The notes below the pieces were generated by a model, which saw only the letters and a list, made by a program, of their open reading frames with translations, searched no databases and was not told the origin of the DNA. The translations under genes and the position numbers were made by a program. This document shows, one piece after another, positions 25,765-33,816 of a stretch of 64,000 nt of DNA; within the stretch, counting starts at the first letter, position 1, and the number at the start of each line of letters is the position of its first letter. The stretch comes from JAJNPS01 sp031378845. GTDB lineage: Bacteria > Pseudomonadota > Alphaproteobacteria > Rhodobacterales > Rhodobacteraceae. Where the stretch lies: NCBI GenBank assembly GCA_031378845.1, contig JANNES010000020.1, forward strand, positions 186,001 to 250,000. Direction: 5' to 3'.

Positions 25765-27359
25765 CAGGCGGCTCCCTTTTGGGACTCGGTCGCGGCCATC
25801 CCGGCCATCATCAGCCCCAGCTCGCGCTCATTGGTTTTGGCAGGGTCGCGGAACCCCATGATCTTGCCGTCGAACATCACGGCGATGCGGTCCGAGAGGC
25901 TCATGATCTCGTCCAGCTCCACCGAGACGAGCAGGATCGCACGGCCCTGATCGCGCAGGGCGATGATCTGTTTGTGGATGAATTCAATCGCCCCGATATC
26001 CACACCTCGCGTCGGCTGGCCGATCAGCAACAACTCCGGGTCCTGCTCGATCTCGCGCGCAACGACGATCTTTTGCTGATTGCCGCCAGAAAAGCTCTTG
26101 GCAGGCAGCCAGCAATCGGCCGGGCGCACGTCAAAGCGTTCGATCTTGGCCCGTGCATCGGCGCGCAATGCGTCATTGTCCATGAAAAGCCCGTTCTTTT
26201 GGTATTCGGGCGCGTTGTGATAGCCAAAGGCCACGTTTTCCCAAGCCGAGAAATCCATGATCAGGCCCAGATGCTGGCGATCCTCGGGGACATGGGCGAT
26301 GCCCGCCGCGCGGCGGGCCTGACCGTTCGCCCCGGCCCCGCGCAACGGCAGCTCGATCCCGTTCATCACCATCTTGCCGGTGGCCTTGGCAATGCCGCCC
26401 AAAGCCGCGAGCAGTTCGGACTGCCCGTTGCCCGCCACCCCGGCGATGCCCAGAATTTCGCCGGCCCGGATTTCAAAACTGACACCTTTGAGACGTTCGA
26501 CCCGGTGTTCGTCCTTCACCGAAAGGTTTTCGACCGACAAGATCAGGGCCCCCGGCTTGGCAGGTCGTTTTTCGACCTCCAACAGGACCTTGCGACCCAC
26601 CATCAACTCGGCGAGCGCCTCGGGCGACGTCTCGGACGTCTTGACCGTGCCCACCATCGTTCCGCGCCGCATCACGCTGACATTGTCGGTGGCATCCATG
26701 ATCTCATGCAGTTTGTGGGTGATCAGGATGACGGTCTTGCCCTGATCCTTCAGGCCCTTGAGAATCCGGAACAGGTGGTCTGCCTCATCCGGGGTCAAAA
26801 CGCCCGTCGGTTCATCCAGAATGAGGATATCGGCCTGCCGGTACAGTGCCTTGAGGATCTCCACCCGTTGCTGATGGCCGACGGACAGATCCTCGATCAA
26901 GGCATCGGGATCCACATCCAGTTCATACTCGCGGGCAAGTTCGGTCAAAAGCTTGCGCGCCGTGGTGAGCGAGCGGTTGAGCAGCGGACCGTCCTCGGCG
27001 CCCAGGACGACATTCTCCAGCACAGTGAAATTCTGCACCAGCTTGAAATGCTGGAACACCATGCCGATGCCGGCGCGGATGGCGCTCTGGCTGTCGGGGA
27101 TGGGGGTGACGGTGCCGTTGATCAGGATCTGGCCCGCGTCAGCTTTGTAAAAGCCATAGAGGATCGACATCAGCGTCGACTTGCCAGCGCCATTTTCACC
27201 GATGATCCCGTGGATCGTGCCGCGCGGCATGGCGATGTTGATGTCCTTGTTGGCCTGCACTGCGCCAAAAGCCTTGGAGATGCCTTTGAGCTCGATCGCA
27301 AAAGGGGCGGCAGTTGCCTGCCGCCCCCCTGTGCCAAGGTTGGCGGTCGTCGCGGTCAT
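25764..27359 (-). CDS. nucleoside ABC transporter, double ATPase
   Basis: A 531-residue cytoplasmic protein with two ABC domains. The first has Walker A GENGAGKST near residue 57, signature LSVGHQQRVEILKAL and Walker B LILDEPT. The second has a degenerate Walker A (GVAGNGQSEL, no Lys-Ser/Thr), signature SGGNQQKIVVAREI and LLIGQPTRGVD. That asymmetry is normal for RbsA/YufO-type ATPases. It starts with an ATG overlapping the binding-protein stop (TGATG). It powers the nucleoside importer. Confidence 0.94.
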   Translation of the reverse strand: MTATTANLGTGGRQATAAPFAIELKGISKAFGAVQANKDINIAMPRGTIHGIIGENGAGKSTLMSILYGFYKADAGQILINGTVTPIPDSQSAIRAGIGMVFQHFKLVQNFTVLENVVLGAEDGPLLNRSLTTARKLLTELAREYELDVDPDALIEDLSVGHQQRVEILKALYRQADILILDEPTGVLTPDEADHLFRILKGLKDQGKTVILITHKLHEIMDATDNVSVMRRGTMVGTVKTSETSPEALAELMVGRKVLLEVEKRPAKPGALILSVENLSVKDEHRVERLKGVSFEIRAGEILGIAGVAGNGQSELLAALGGIAKATGKMVMNGIELPLRGAGANGQARRAAGIAHVPEDRQHLGLIMDFSAWENVAFGYHNAPEYQKNGLFMDNDALRADARAKIERFDVRPADCWLPAKSFSGGNQQKIVVAREIEQDPELLLIGQPTRGVDIGAIEFIHKQIIALRDQGRAILLVSVELDEIMSLSDRIAVMFDGKIMGFRDPAKTNERELGLMMAGMAATESQKGAA

Positions 27360-28354
27360 CAGAACGTGGCGGCCGGGCAGGTATCGTCAGATGTGTAGTC
27401 GTGCACGACCAGTTCACCCGACTTGATCTTGGCAGCAGCGGCATCCACAGCGGCCAGCATTTCCGGCGTCACCAGTGCGGCGTTGTTCTCGTCCATCGCA
27501 TAGCCGACGCCATCATTTGCCAGACCCATCACGTTGATGCCCGGCTTGAGGTCGATGCCTTCCTTGAAGGCCTCGTAGACGGCATTGTCGACGCGCTTGA
27601 GCATCGAGGTCAGGACCTTGCCGGGATGCATGTAGTTCTGGTTGCTGTCGACGCCGATCGACAAGATCCCGAGGTCGGCAGCGGTTTGCAGCACACCGAT
27701 GCCGGTGCCGCCAGCCGCGGCATAGATCACATCTGCGCCCTGGCTTTGCTGGGCGGTCGCAAGTTCGGCACCCTTGACCGGGTCATTCCATGCAGCGGGC
27801 GTGGTGCCGGTCATGTTCAGCACAACCTTGGCCGCCGGATTGGCCGCCATGACACCTTGGGCATAGCCACAGCCGAATTTACGGATCAGCGGGATGTCCA
27901 TACCGCCGATGAAGCCGACGGTGCCGGTCTTGGTCGCAAGACCCGCCATCATGCCGACAAGGTAGCTGCCTTCATGCTCGTTGAAGACGACCGACTTTAC
28001 GTTCGGCGCATCGACGACCATGTCGATGATCGCAAACTTGGTGTCGGGGAAGTCGGGCGCGACTTTGCCAAGCGCATCGCCAAAGGCAAAGCCGGTCATC
28101 ACAACGGGGTTGGCGCCCGCTTCGGCCAGACGACGCAGCGCCTGCTCGCGCTGGGCTTCGTCCTGCATTTCCAGTTCCTTGAAGGTGCCGCCGGTTTCGG
28201 TCGCCCACCTGGTCGCGCCGTTGAAAGCGGCCTCGTTAAAGGATTTGTCGAACTTGCCGCCCAGATCAAAAATGATCGCGGGCTCGGCGACTGCCGCAGC
28301 TGCCGACAAAGCCAGCATGGCCGTGGCACCAAGGAAAGATTTCATGAGGGTCAT
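27359..28354 (-). CDS. BMP-family nucleoside-binding protein of ABC importer
   Basis: A 331-residue periplasmic binding protein. It has a signal peptide of about 22 residues (SFLGATAMLALSAAAAVA), then IIFDLGGKFDKSFNEAAFNG, the BMP/PnrA hallmark with the Asp-Lys-Ser-Phe-Asn loop, and later GSYLVGMMAGL, FIGGMDIPLI and IYAAAGGTGIGV. PnrA/BMP proteins bind purine nucleosides. ATG at 28354 follows GGGAGA. It is first in a five-gene operon ending with purine nucleoside phosphorylase; the sequence upstream holds a 16-base palindrome. Confidence 0.94.
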   Translation of the reverse strand: MTLMKSFLGATAMLALSAAAAVAEPAIIFDLGGKFDKSFNEAAFNGATRWATETGGTFKELEMQDEAQREQALRRLAEAGANPVVMTGFAFGDALGKVAPDFPDTKFAIIDMVVDAPNVKSVVFNEHEGSYLVGMMAGLATKTGTVGFIGGMDIPLIRKFGCGYAQGVMAANPAAKVVLNMTGTTPAAWNDPVKGAELATAQQSQGADVIYAAAGGTGIGVLQTAADLGILSIGVDSNQNYMHPGKVLTSMLKRVDNAVYEAFKEGIDLKPGINVMGLANDGVGYAMDENNAALVTPEMLAAVDAAAAKIKSGELVVHDYTSDDTCPAATF

Positions 28355-28395
28355 TGGGGTCTCCCGGTTGTGATTTTGTAACCTCACCGTGCCGT

Positions 28396-28411
28396 GCCCG
28401 ACGCGTCGGGC
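28396..28411. promoter_or_regulatory. 16-base perfect palindrome upstream of the nucleoside operon
   Basis: GCCCGACGCGTCGGGC is a perfect palindrome 42-57 bases before the binding-protein ATG, flanked by further complementary GCCG and CGGC. It lies between a plausible -35/-10 region (TTGACC near 28475 on the minus strand) and the gene, so it could be a repressor site or a stable leader hairpin. No other copy was noticed in this window. Confidence 0.45.
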
Positions 28412-28539
28412 CGGCATGGCGGGATCGTCGCCAATTTAGGAAGGAAGGCATCGCAGGGGTCAAGCACCATTTGCGCGCGGCGGGGCTAGTTTTGACCTTT
28501 CGATCAAGGAATGTGCGCTGGACCCGCGCCCGACAACCA

Positions 28540-28950
28540 TCACAGGTTGCAGCAAAGCACCAAAGCGTCAGCGGGCCGTCCGTCGGGACCATGAAAGTAG
28601 CCCTTTCGGCGGCCCGTTTCCACAAAGCCGGATATCGCGTAAAGTCTTGTTGCAAGGACATTTTCTGTCGATACTTCGAGGAATGCGCGCGTCGCACCTT
28701 GCAGCTTTGCTTGCATCAGGAACTGCGCGACCAGCCGACGTCCAAGACCTTGGCGGCGCATTGTCGGGGCAACCGCAAGGGTCAGCAGTTCGGCTTCGTC
28801 CGCCACCACGCGCGCCAGAAGGAACCCGCCCGATTCGGTCAGCAAGAACACATGGCGATCCGCCAGCAGGCCAGCAAATTCGATGGCGGACCAAGGCCGT
28901 GGCATGGTGAAAGACGCTGCATGCAAGGCCGCAAGCGCCTCTGGCGTCAT
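28540..28950 (-). CDS. rimI: ribosomal protein alanine N-acetyltransferase (RimI-like GNAT)
   Basis: A 136-residue GNAT acetyltransferase. The acetyl-CoA site is visible as LAVAPTMRRQGLGRRLV near residue 60, followed by FLEVSTENVLATRLYAISGF, the Asn and Tyr region typical of RimI, and FVETGRRKGYF. RimI acetylates the N terminus of ribosomal protein S18. Its ATG overlaps the tsaB stop (ATGA), a pairing common across proteobacteria, which supports the name. Confidence 0.9.
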   Translation of the reverse strand: MTPEALAALHAASFTMPRPWSAIEFAGLLADRHVFLLTESGGFLLARVVADEAELLTLAVAPTMRRQGLGRRLVAQFLMQAKLQGATRAFLEVSTENVLATRLYAISGFVETGRRKGYFHGPDGRPADALVLCCNL

Positions 28951-29588
28951 GGCAAGATCACGAAGGGCGGGTCCGACGGCGGTGTCGCATCGGCAGACCG
29001 CAGATAGAACGGCGCAGGGCGTGGCGCGCCCACCGGGTCGCGCGCGGCTGCAAGGCGTGCAATCGCCTCGGCCAAGGGCACGGGCTGATCCAACACGACA
29101 CTCTTTGTCACCTCTGCCGCGACGGACGCGAAAGAGCCTGTCACAGGCAACCCGCCGATGATCCGTGACAACGCGTCAAGGGGGACGATCCGGGCGGGCC
29201 GCGCCAGCGGGTCAAAAACCTGCACATACACGTCGCCTCGCCGCGCATCCTCGACCACCGCCAAAGGGCGGGGCAAACCGAATGCGCCGGCCTCCAGCCG
29301 TGTCACGCCAAGTGCACGAATGCCCAGACCAAGCGCCAGGCCGCGTGCCGCCGCAACAGAAATCCGCACACCGGTGGAGTTGCCGGGCCCGGTCCCCACC
29401 GCAATCCGCGACAGATCGTGCCAGGTCACCCCGGCCTCGGCCAGCATCTCGGTCAACATTGGCATCAGGCGTTCGGCCTGACCTTTGTCCATTGCTTCAT
29501 CACGCAAGAGAACACGGTCGCCCAAAAGCAAAGCGGCGGCGCAATGCGCCGCCGATGTGTCAAATGCCAAAATGGCGTCAGGCGGCAA
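28947..29588 (-). CDS. tsaB: tRNA threonylcarbamoyladenosine biosynthesis protein TsaB
   Basis: A 213-residue ASKHA-fold protein that partners TsaD and TsaE in making t6A37 in tRNA. It shows ILAFDTSAAHCAAALLLGDR at the start, QAERLMPMLTEMLAEAG, and GTGPGNSTGVRISVAAARGL. The usual loop GPGSFTGLR is changed to GPGNSTGVR here. The start overlaps nfuA by 11 bases and the end overlaps rimI by 4, so nfuA, tsaB and rimI are one coupled set. Confidence 0.92.
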   Translation of the reverse strand: MPPDAILAFDTSAAHCAAALLLGDRVLLRDEAMDKGQAERLMPMLTEMLAEAGVTWHDLSRIAVGTGPGNSTGVRISVAAARGLALGLGIRALGVTRLEAGAFGLPRPLAVVEDARRGDVYVQVFDPLARPARIVPLDALSRIIGGLPVTGSFASVAAEVTKSVVLDQPVPLAEAIARLAAARDPVGAPRPAPFYLRSADATPPSDPPFVILP

Positions 29589-30138
29589 CCGGGCGCACCT
29601 CGGTCACCTCAGGGATGTAATGGCGCAGCAGATTCTCGATGCCCATTTTCAGCGTCAGCGTCGAGGACGGACAGCCCGCACAGGCACCTTGCATGTGCAG
29701 ATAGACCACGCCGCGATCAAAGCCGTGAAATGTGATGTCGCCGCCATCTTGCGCCACAGCCGGGCGCACGCGCGTGTCCAGCAGTTCCTTGATCTGGCGG
29801 ACGATATCGCCATCTTCTCCGGTATGCTCGGCATGGCCGCCGCCCGTGCGTTCGCCATCAATCACCGCCGCCCCGGACTGGTAATGCTCCATGATCGCGC
29901 CAAGGATTGCAGGCTTGATATGATTCCAATCGGCGGTCTCGGCCTTGGTCACGGTCACAAAATCGGTGCCAAAGAACACACCATTTACCGGGCCAGAGGC
30001 GAAAATCCGGCGGGCTAGGGGAGATTTTTCAGCCGCCTCGGCGTTTGGAAAATCTGCGGTGCCAAGCTCCAGCACAGTCTGACCCGGCAGGAATTTCAGC
30101 GTGGCGGGATTTGGTGTGGATTCGGTCTGGATGAACAT
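29578..30138 (-). CDS. nfuA: NfuA/NifU-like Fe-S cluster scaffold protein
   Basis: A 186-residue protein with an N-terminal Nfu_N domain (FIQTESTPNPATLKFLPGQ, residues 2-20, through about 90) and a C-terminal NifU domain with the cluster-binding CAGC in MQGACAGCPSSTLTLKMG. It delivers Fe-S clusters to target enzymes. The start at 30138 follows GGAG with suitable spacing. The gene precedes tsaB with an 11-base overlap. Confidence 0.95.
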   Translation of the reverse strand: MFIQTESTPNPATLKFLPGQTVLELGTADFPNAEAAEKSPLARRIFASGPVNGVFFGTDFVTVTKAETADWNHIKPAILGAIMEHYQSGAAVIDGERTGGGHAEHTGEDGDIVRQIKELLDTRVRPAVAQDGGDITFHGFDRGVVYLHMQGACAGCPSSTLTLKMGIENLLRHYIPEVTEVRPVAA

Positions 30139-30234
30139 GTGACTTCTCCGACTATTCCAGTCGGATATGCGCCTCGGGGGGCGTGAAGTCAAGATTGGAA
30201 CTGTTCTAAACCCAGACTGAACCGATGATCCGCC

Positions 30235-31233
30235 TTAACGGCTGCGTGGTGCACCTTCGGGTTCGCGCGGTATGACCCGTTCGATCTCGGCCATCACATC
30301 TGGCAGCAGCAGTCCTTTGCCGAGTGCCCCGGCCAGATCGCGCACCTGCGTCACGGTGCGAAACCCCGGGATCGGAAAACTGTGACCTGTGCGTGACCAA
30401 AGCCAGGCCAGCGCGCCCTGCACCAGACTGCGCCCGTCATCTTGCAAAAGGTCGCGCACAGCAGCCAGTTGTGCTGCATAGGCGGGGGCCACGCTGCCAT
30501 CCTTGAAATAGGTCATCCAGTCGTTGGTATTGCTGCGGATATCGTCCTTTGGCATTGCCGCACCGGGCGCATATTTGCCCCCCAGAAGCCCCATCGCCAG
30601 TGGTGAGCGGTTCATCGAGATCAGCCCGGCGTCTTCGATCACCGGCACCAGCGTGTTGGCGCGAAAGAACACGTTCATCGCGTGCTGGATCGACACAAAC
30701 CCATCAAGATGCGCAAAGACAGCGGCCCGGTCGGGGAAATCCGTGCTCCAGCCAAAGGCCGCGATCTTGCCCGCACGGCGCAATGCCGAAAGCGTCTCAA
30801 AGACAGGTGCTGCCTCGACGATGGGCAATGCGTTCAGATGCAGATGAACAAGATCAACGCGGTCGCGCCGCAGACGCCGCAAAGATTGGTTGATGGATGC
30901 GACGATTGATGCCGGTGCGGCATCGGGGCCAAGCAGTTGTCGGGTGTCAGGATCGATGGCCAATCCGATTTTGGTGCCGATCTTTACATCCGGCTGTCCG
31001 GCCAGCGCCGCGCCAAGCACAGTTTCCGAGTGGCCGGTGCCGTAGGCCTGCGCGGTATCAAAGAACCGGATGCCGAGATCAACGGCTGCATGAATCGCAC
31101 GCATCGATTCTGCGTCATCGACCTCACCCCAACCCGCCTGCATACCGTCCGCAGTCCACACTCCGCCGATCGCCCAACAGCCCAGGCCAAGCGCTGGCAC
31201 CTCTGATCCGTCCCACAGTGTCCGCATCAGCAT
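30235..31233 (-). CDS. aldo/keto reductase
   Basis: A 332-residue NADPH-dependent oxidoreductase with the TIM-barrel catalytic tetrad visible: Asp and Tyr in RFFDTAQAYGTGHSE, Lys in IGTKIGL, His in LVHLHLN. The C-terminal cofactor region reads PIPGFRTVTQVRDLAGAL. The ATG at 31233 is used; another ATG two codons later is possible and ribosome signals are weak for both. The physiological carbonyl substrate is unknown. It stands alone between nfuA and dgkA, all on the minus strand. Confidence 0.9.
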   Translation of the reverse strand: MLMRTLWDGSEVPALGLGCWAIGGVWTADGMQAGWGEVDDAESMRAIHAAVDLGIRFFDTAQAYGTGHSETVLGAALAGQPDVKIGTKIGLAIDPDTRQLLGPDAAPASIVASINQSLRRLRRDRVDLVHLHLNALPIVEAAPVFETLSALRRAGKIAAFGWSTDFPDRAAVFAHLDGFVSIQHAMNVFFRANTLVPVIEDAGLISMNRSPLAMGLLGGKYAPGAAMPKDDIRSNTNDWMTYFKDGSVAPAYAAQLAAVRDLLQDDGRSLVQGALAWLWSRTGHSFPIPGFRTVTQVRDLAGALGKGLLLPDVMAEIERVIPREPEGAPRSR

Positions 31234-31331
31234 CTGGACAGTTTACCCACTTTTGGTGATGCGACGGCCTCGCACCGGGCAGGTCCTTCCGGCATCAGTG
31301 CCGGTTTGGTGATGCCCGACACTCTGGCATG

Positions 31332-31721
31332 TCAACTGACCAGGACATAGGCCGCAAACAGCCCCGCCGCAACCAGTTGGCACATGACGGCAAACGACCC
31401 GAGGTCCTTGGCATGTCTGGCAAACTCGGCCCAGTCCGGCGAGATGTGGTCGATCACTTCTTCCAGCGCGGTATTCAGCGCCTCGGTTGCAAAGACGACC
31501 AGAGCCAGAACGGAAAAGCCCAGAAAAGACGGTGCTGTGGCGCTCTTGAGCACAAAGAGGACCAACACGACAAGGGCGAACAACACCTCCTGGCGAAAGG
31601 CAGACTCACGCCAAAGCCGTCTTGCGCCGCTGGATGAATAGCGTGCGGCGGCAAAGAACTGTCCGACACCTGCCGCCCGCGCGGGTTTGCGGGGCATTTG
31701 ATCTGGGCCGGGGTCTTGCAT
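31332..31721 (-). CDS. dgkA: diacylglycerol kinase, prokaryotic small type
   Basis: A 129-residue inner-membrane kinase converting diacylglycerol to phosphatidic acid. Three hydrophobic helices are present (FALVVLVLFVLKSA, FLGFSVLALVVFATEALN, CQLVAAGLFAAYVL), with the active-site stretches ATEALNTALEEVIDHISP and RHAKDLGSFAV. A first amphipathic region includes ARRLWRESAFRQEV, the usual E-x-AFRQE. Start at 31721 chosen by homology and an AAAGG leader. Confidence 0.92.
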   Translation of the reverse strand: MQDPGPDQMPRKPARAAGVGQFFAAARYSSSGARRLWRESAFRQEVLFALVVLVLFVLKSATAPSFLGFSVLALVVFATEALNTALEEVIDHISPDWAEFARHAKDLGSFAVMCQLVAAGLFAAYVLVS

Positions 31722-31788
31722 CGATGAAACCTTTCGGGGGTCTGGGCCCCATATCAGCATGACGATGCAACGGGCATTGCCCCGGCTG

Positions 31789-32505
31789 TCAAGGCTGGCT
31801 GCGCAGTGGTCCGGTGTCGGCTTCGATCTGCGCCGCGACAAGGTCTTGAAGCGCCCAGAGGCGGCGGTCACGGATGCCATGCGCGGTGAGATGCTGAACA
31901 GTGTTCATGAGGTATTCGGCCCCCGTACCCCAATGCCCACAGGCATGTGCGAGTACGGACGCCACCGCGGCAAGCGACAGCCGGCCCGCATAAAGCGGCG
32001 ATGCGCGATTGACCACAAAGGCCAGCGCGGATTGCGGACCGGTCGCGGTCTGGACGGTGATCCAGCGCGGAATGTTGTTGATCGGCTTGAAGGTGAACTC
32101 GCGCCGGAACAGGCGGTCCAGTTGCGCTTTGGGATCGGCCCGGGGCAAAGTGAACATCATGCCGCGACATTGTCCGCCGCGATCCATGACCATCATCAGC
32201 CCCGGTGCCTCGGCGGTACCGCGAAAGCGCGGCATCTTGAGACAAAAGCTGCGATGCCAGCCGCGTGCGGTGGCCTCTTCCGCACCGATATGCTCGACCT
32301 CGGGTTTCCAGATCAGCGAGCCATAGACGAAAAGCCGAATCGGTTGGTCAGGTGCCGGGTTCGACTGTGCGATCCGTGCGACCCAGTCGGCATAGTCGGC
32401 ATCGGTCTGCAGCTGCATGCCCGGTGGTGGACCCTGATCGTCAACCACCCGATGAATGCGCGCGATGTGGTCGGTGCAAAGCCGCATGGTGGGGCGCTGG
32501 GGCAT
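31789..32505 (-). CDS. chaC: ChaC-like gamma-glutamylcyclotransferase
   Basis: A 238-residue enzyme of the ChaC group, which cleaves glutathione to 5-oxoproline and Cys-Gly. The substrate loop FVYGSLIWKPEVEH is near residue 58, with the later region RREFTFKPINNIPRWITVQT and the conserved YLMNTVQHLTAHGIRDRRLW. The ATG at 32505 follows the universal stress protein stop by one base, so the pair is probably co-transcribed; an ATG six codons further in is also possible. Confidence 0.92.
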   Translation of the reverse strand: MPQRPTMRLCTDHIARIHRVVDDQGPPPGMQLQTDADYADWVARIAQSNPAPDQPIRLFVYGSLIWKPEVEHIGAEEATARGWHRSFCLKMPRFRGTAEAPGLMMVMDRGGQCRGMMFTLPRADPKAQLDRLFRREFTFKPINNIPRWITVQTATGPQSALAFVVNRASPLYAGRLSLAAVASVLAHACGHWGTGAEYLMNTVQHLTAHGIRDRRLWALQDLVAAQIEADTGPLRSQP

Positions 32506-32506
32506 G

Positions 32507-32962
32507 TCAGGAAATACTTTCCAACCGCTCCTTGGACATCTCGCCGGGCACGATGGTGATGGGGACAGGCAGGTTACCGGAATTGCGGCTCATCGCCGTC
32601 ACCAAAGGTCCGGGTCCGGCCTTGTCGGTGCCGGCCCCGAGGACAAGCACGCCAATTTCGGTGTCCTGGCGCACCAGTGCCAGAATTTCCGCCACCGGGT
32701 CGCCTTCGCGGATCACCAGTTCAGGATTGACCCCCTGGCGGTCGCGCATCCATTTGGCAAAGACCTCGAAATGGGCTTCGATCCGCTCGCGTGCCTCGGC
32801 GCGCATCAGATCCGCAACGCCCATCCAATGCTGAAACTCTTCGGGCGGGATGATTGACAAGATCGTCACGCCGCCGCCGGTCTTTGCCGCACGCAAAGCT
32901 GCAAAGCGCATCGCGTTCAGGCATTCACGGCTGTCGTCCAGAACAACCAGAAACTTGCGCAT
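32507..32962 (-). CDS. universal stress protein
   Basis: A 151-residue UspA-fold protein. Residues 1-10 (MRKFLVVLDD) start the first strand; the ATP-binding tail GAGTDKAGPGPLV followed by NLPVPITIVPG near 125-145 resembles the G-2x-G-9x-G(S/T) motif, with spacing slightly changed. The start at 32962 gives the normal Usp beginning; an ATG 11 codons upstream is rejected. It precedes chaC, linking a stress protein with glutathione turnover. Confidence 0.88.
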   Translation of the reverse strand: MRKFLVVLDDSRECLNAMRFAALRAAKTGGGVTILSIIPPEEFQHWMGVADLMRAEARERIEAHFEVFAKWMRDRQGVNPELVIREGDPVAEILALVRQDTEIGVLVLGAGTDKAGPGPLVTAMSRNSGNLPVPITIVPGEMSKERLESIS

Positions 32963-33040
32963 GTCGGCCAGAATCTCCCCTAGGCGGCAAAGCATTGACG
33001 ATTGCGCAGGCTGCTTGCAAGCCCCCGGTGATCGCGACGG

Positions 33041-33520
33041 CTAGTTCGCCTCGGCCAAAAGCGCGGCCAGATCCAGACGCGCGTTCGACATGGCCAGCGT
33101 CCCATCGGCGTTTCTTGGCCATTCAGACGCTGGTCGGTCGCGGTAAAGTTCCACCCCGTTCTCGTCGGGATCGCGCAGATAGACAGCCTCGGACACGCCA
33201 TGATCGGCGGCCCCGTCAATCGGAATGCCGGCCGCAATGACCCGCTTGAGTGCGGCACCTAAAGAGCCACGGTCCGGAAAAAGAAAAGCCGTATGGTACA
33301 GACCCGAATGGCCCGGTGGGGGCGGCGTTGCCCCCCGGCTCTCCCAGGTGTTCAGGCCAATATGGTGGTGATAGCCGCCCGCAGACAGAAACGCCGCCTC
33401 TGGCCCATAGCGCTGCTGGACCTCAAACCCCAGAACACCAGCGTAAAAGCCGATGGCCCGATCAAGGTCGGCGACCTTGAGGTGGATATGTCCAACGCGG
33501 GTTTCGGGTGGAAGTGCCAT
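33041..33520 (-). CDS. VOC-family protein, catechol 2,3-dioxygenase-like
   Basis: A 159-residue vicinal-oxygen-chelate protein with one and a half to two paired beta-alpha-beta modules. Metal ligands are visible: His in VGHIHLKVADLDRAIGFY, His in SGLYHTAFLFPDRGSL, and Glu in DENGVELYRDRP. The pattern fits CatE-type extradiol dioxygenases or glyoxalase relatives; length is about half of a full CatE. The chosen ATG follows AAGG. No aromatic pathway genes flank it, so the substrate is open. Confidence 0.85.
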   Translation of the reverse strand: MALPPETRVGHIHLKVADLDRAIGFYAGVLGFEVQQRYGPEAAFLSAGGYHHHIGLNTWESRGATPPPPGHSGLYHTAFLFPDRGSLGAALKRVIAAGIPIDGAADHGVSEAVYLRDPDENGVELYRDRPASEWPRNADGTLAMSNARLDLAALLAEAN

Positions 33521-33635
33521 GGCCTTGTCTTTCGTGATGCTATTGCCGGCCAAGCGTGCAACTCCGGCCTCTGAACAACACAGTAATCCTCGAAAGGTTG
33601 CGAAACCAGCGGCGGTATTGCACACGTCCTGCGCG

Positions 33636-33669
33636 AAAAAAGCCCCCGGACCGGGACAAGTCCGGGGGC
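33636..33669 (-). terminator. intrinsic terminator on the minus strand
   Basis: GCCCCCGGAC (33642-33651) pairs with GTCCGGGGGC (33660-33669) through an 8-base loop. Read on the minus strand the stem is followed by six T (complement of 33636-33641). It lies 148 bases after the stop of the membrane-protein gene at 33817 and 116 bases before the VOC start, so it ends the trpS-downstream transcript. Confidence 0.8.
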
Positions 33670-33816
33670 AAAACGGGCGCGGCAACCAGGCCGGGAAAGC
33701 CGTGGTCGTGGCAGGGGGGACAGTCCGCGCCCCAATTGGCGGTTCATTGCCAAGTTTTACGATAGGCGGACATTGATTCCGACATGTGACAGCAACCAAC
33801 CAGAATCACGCCAGAA

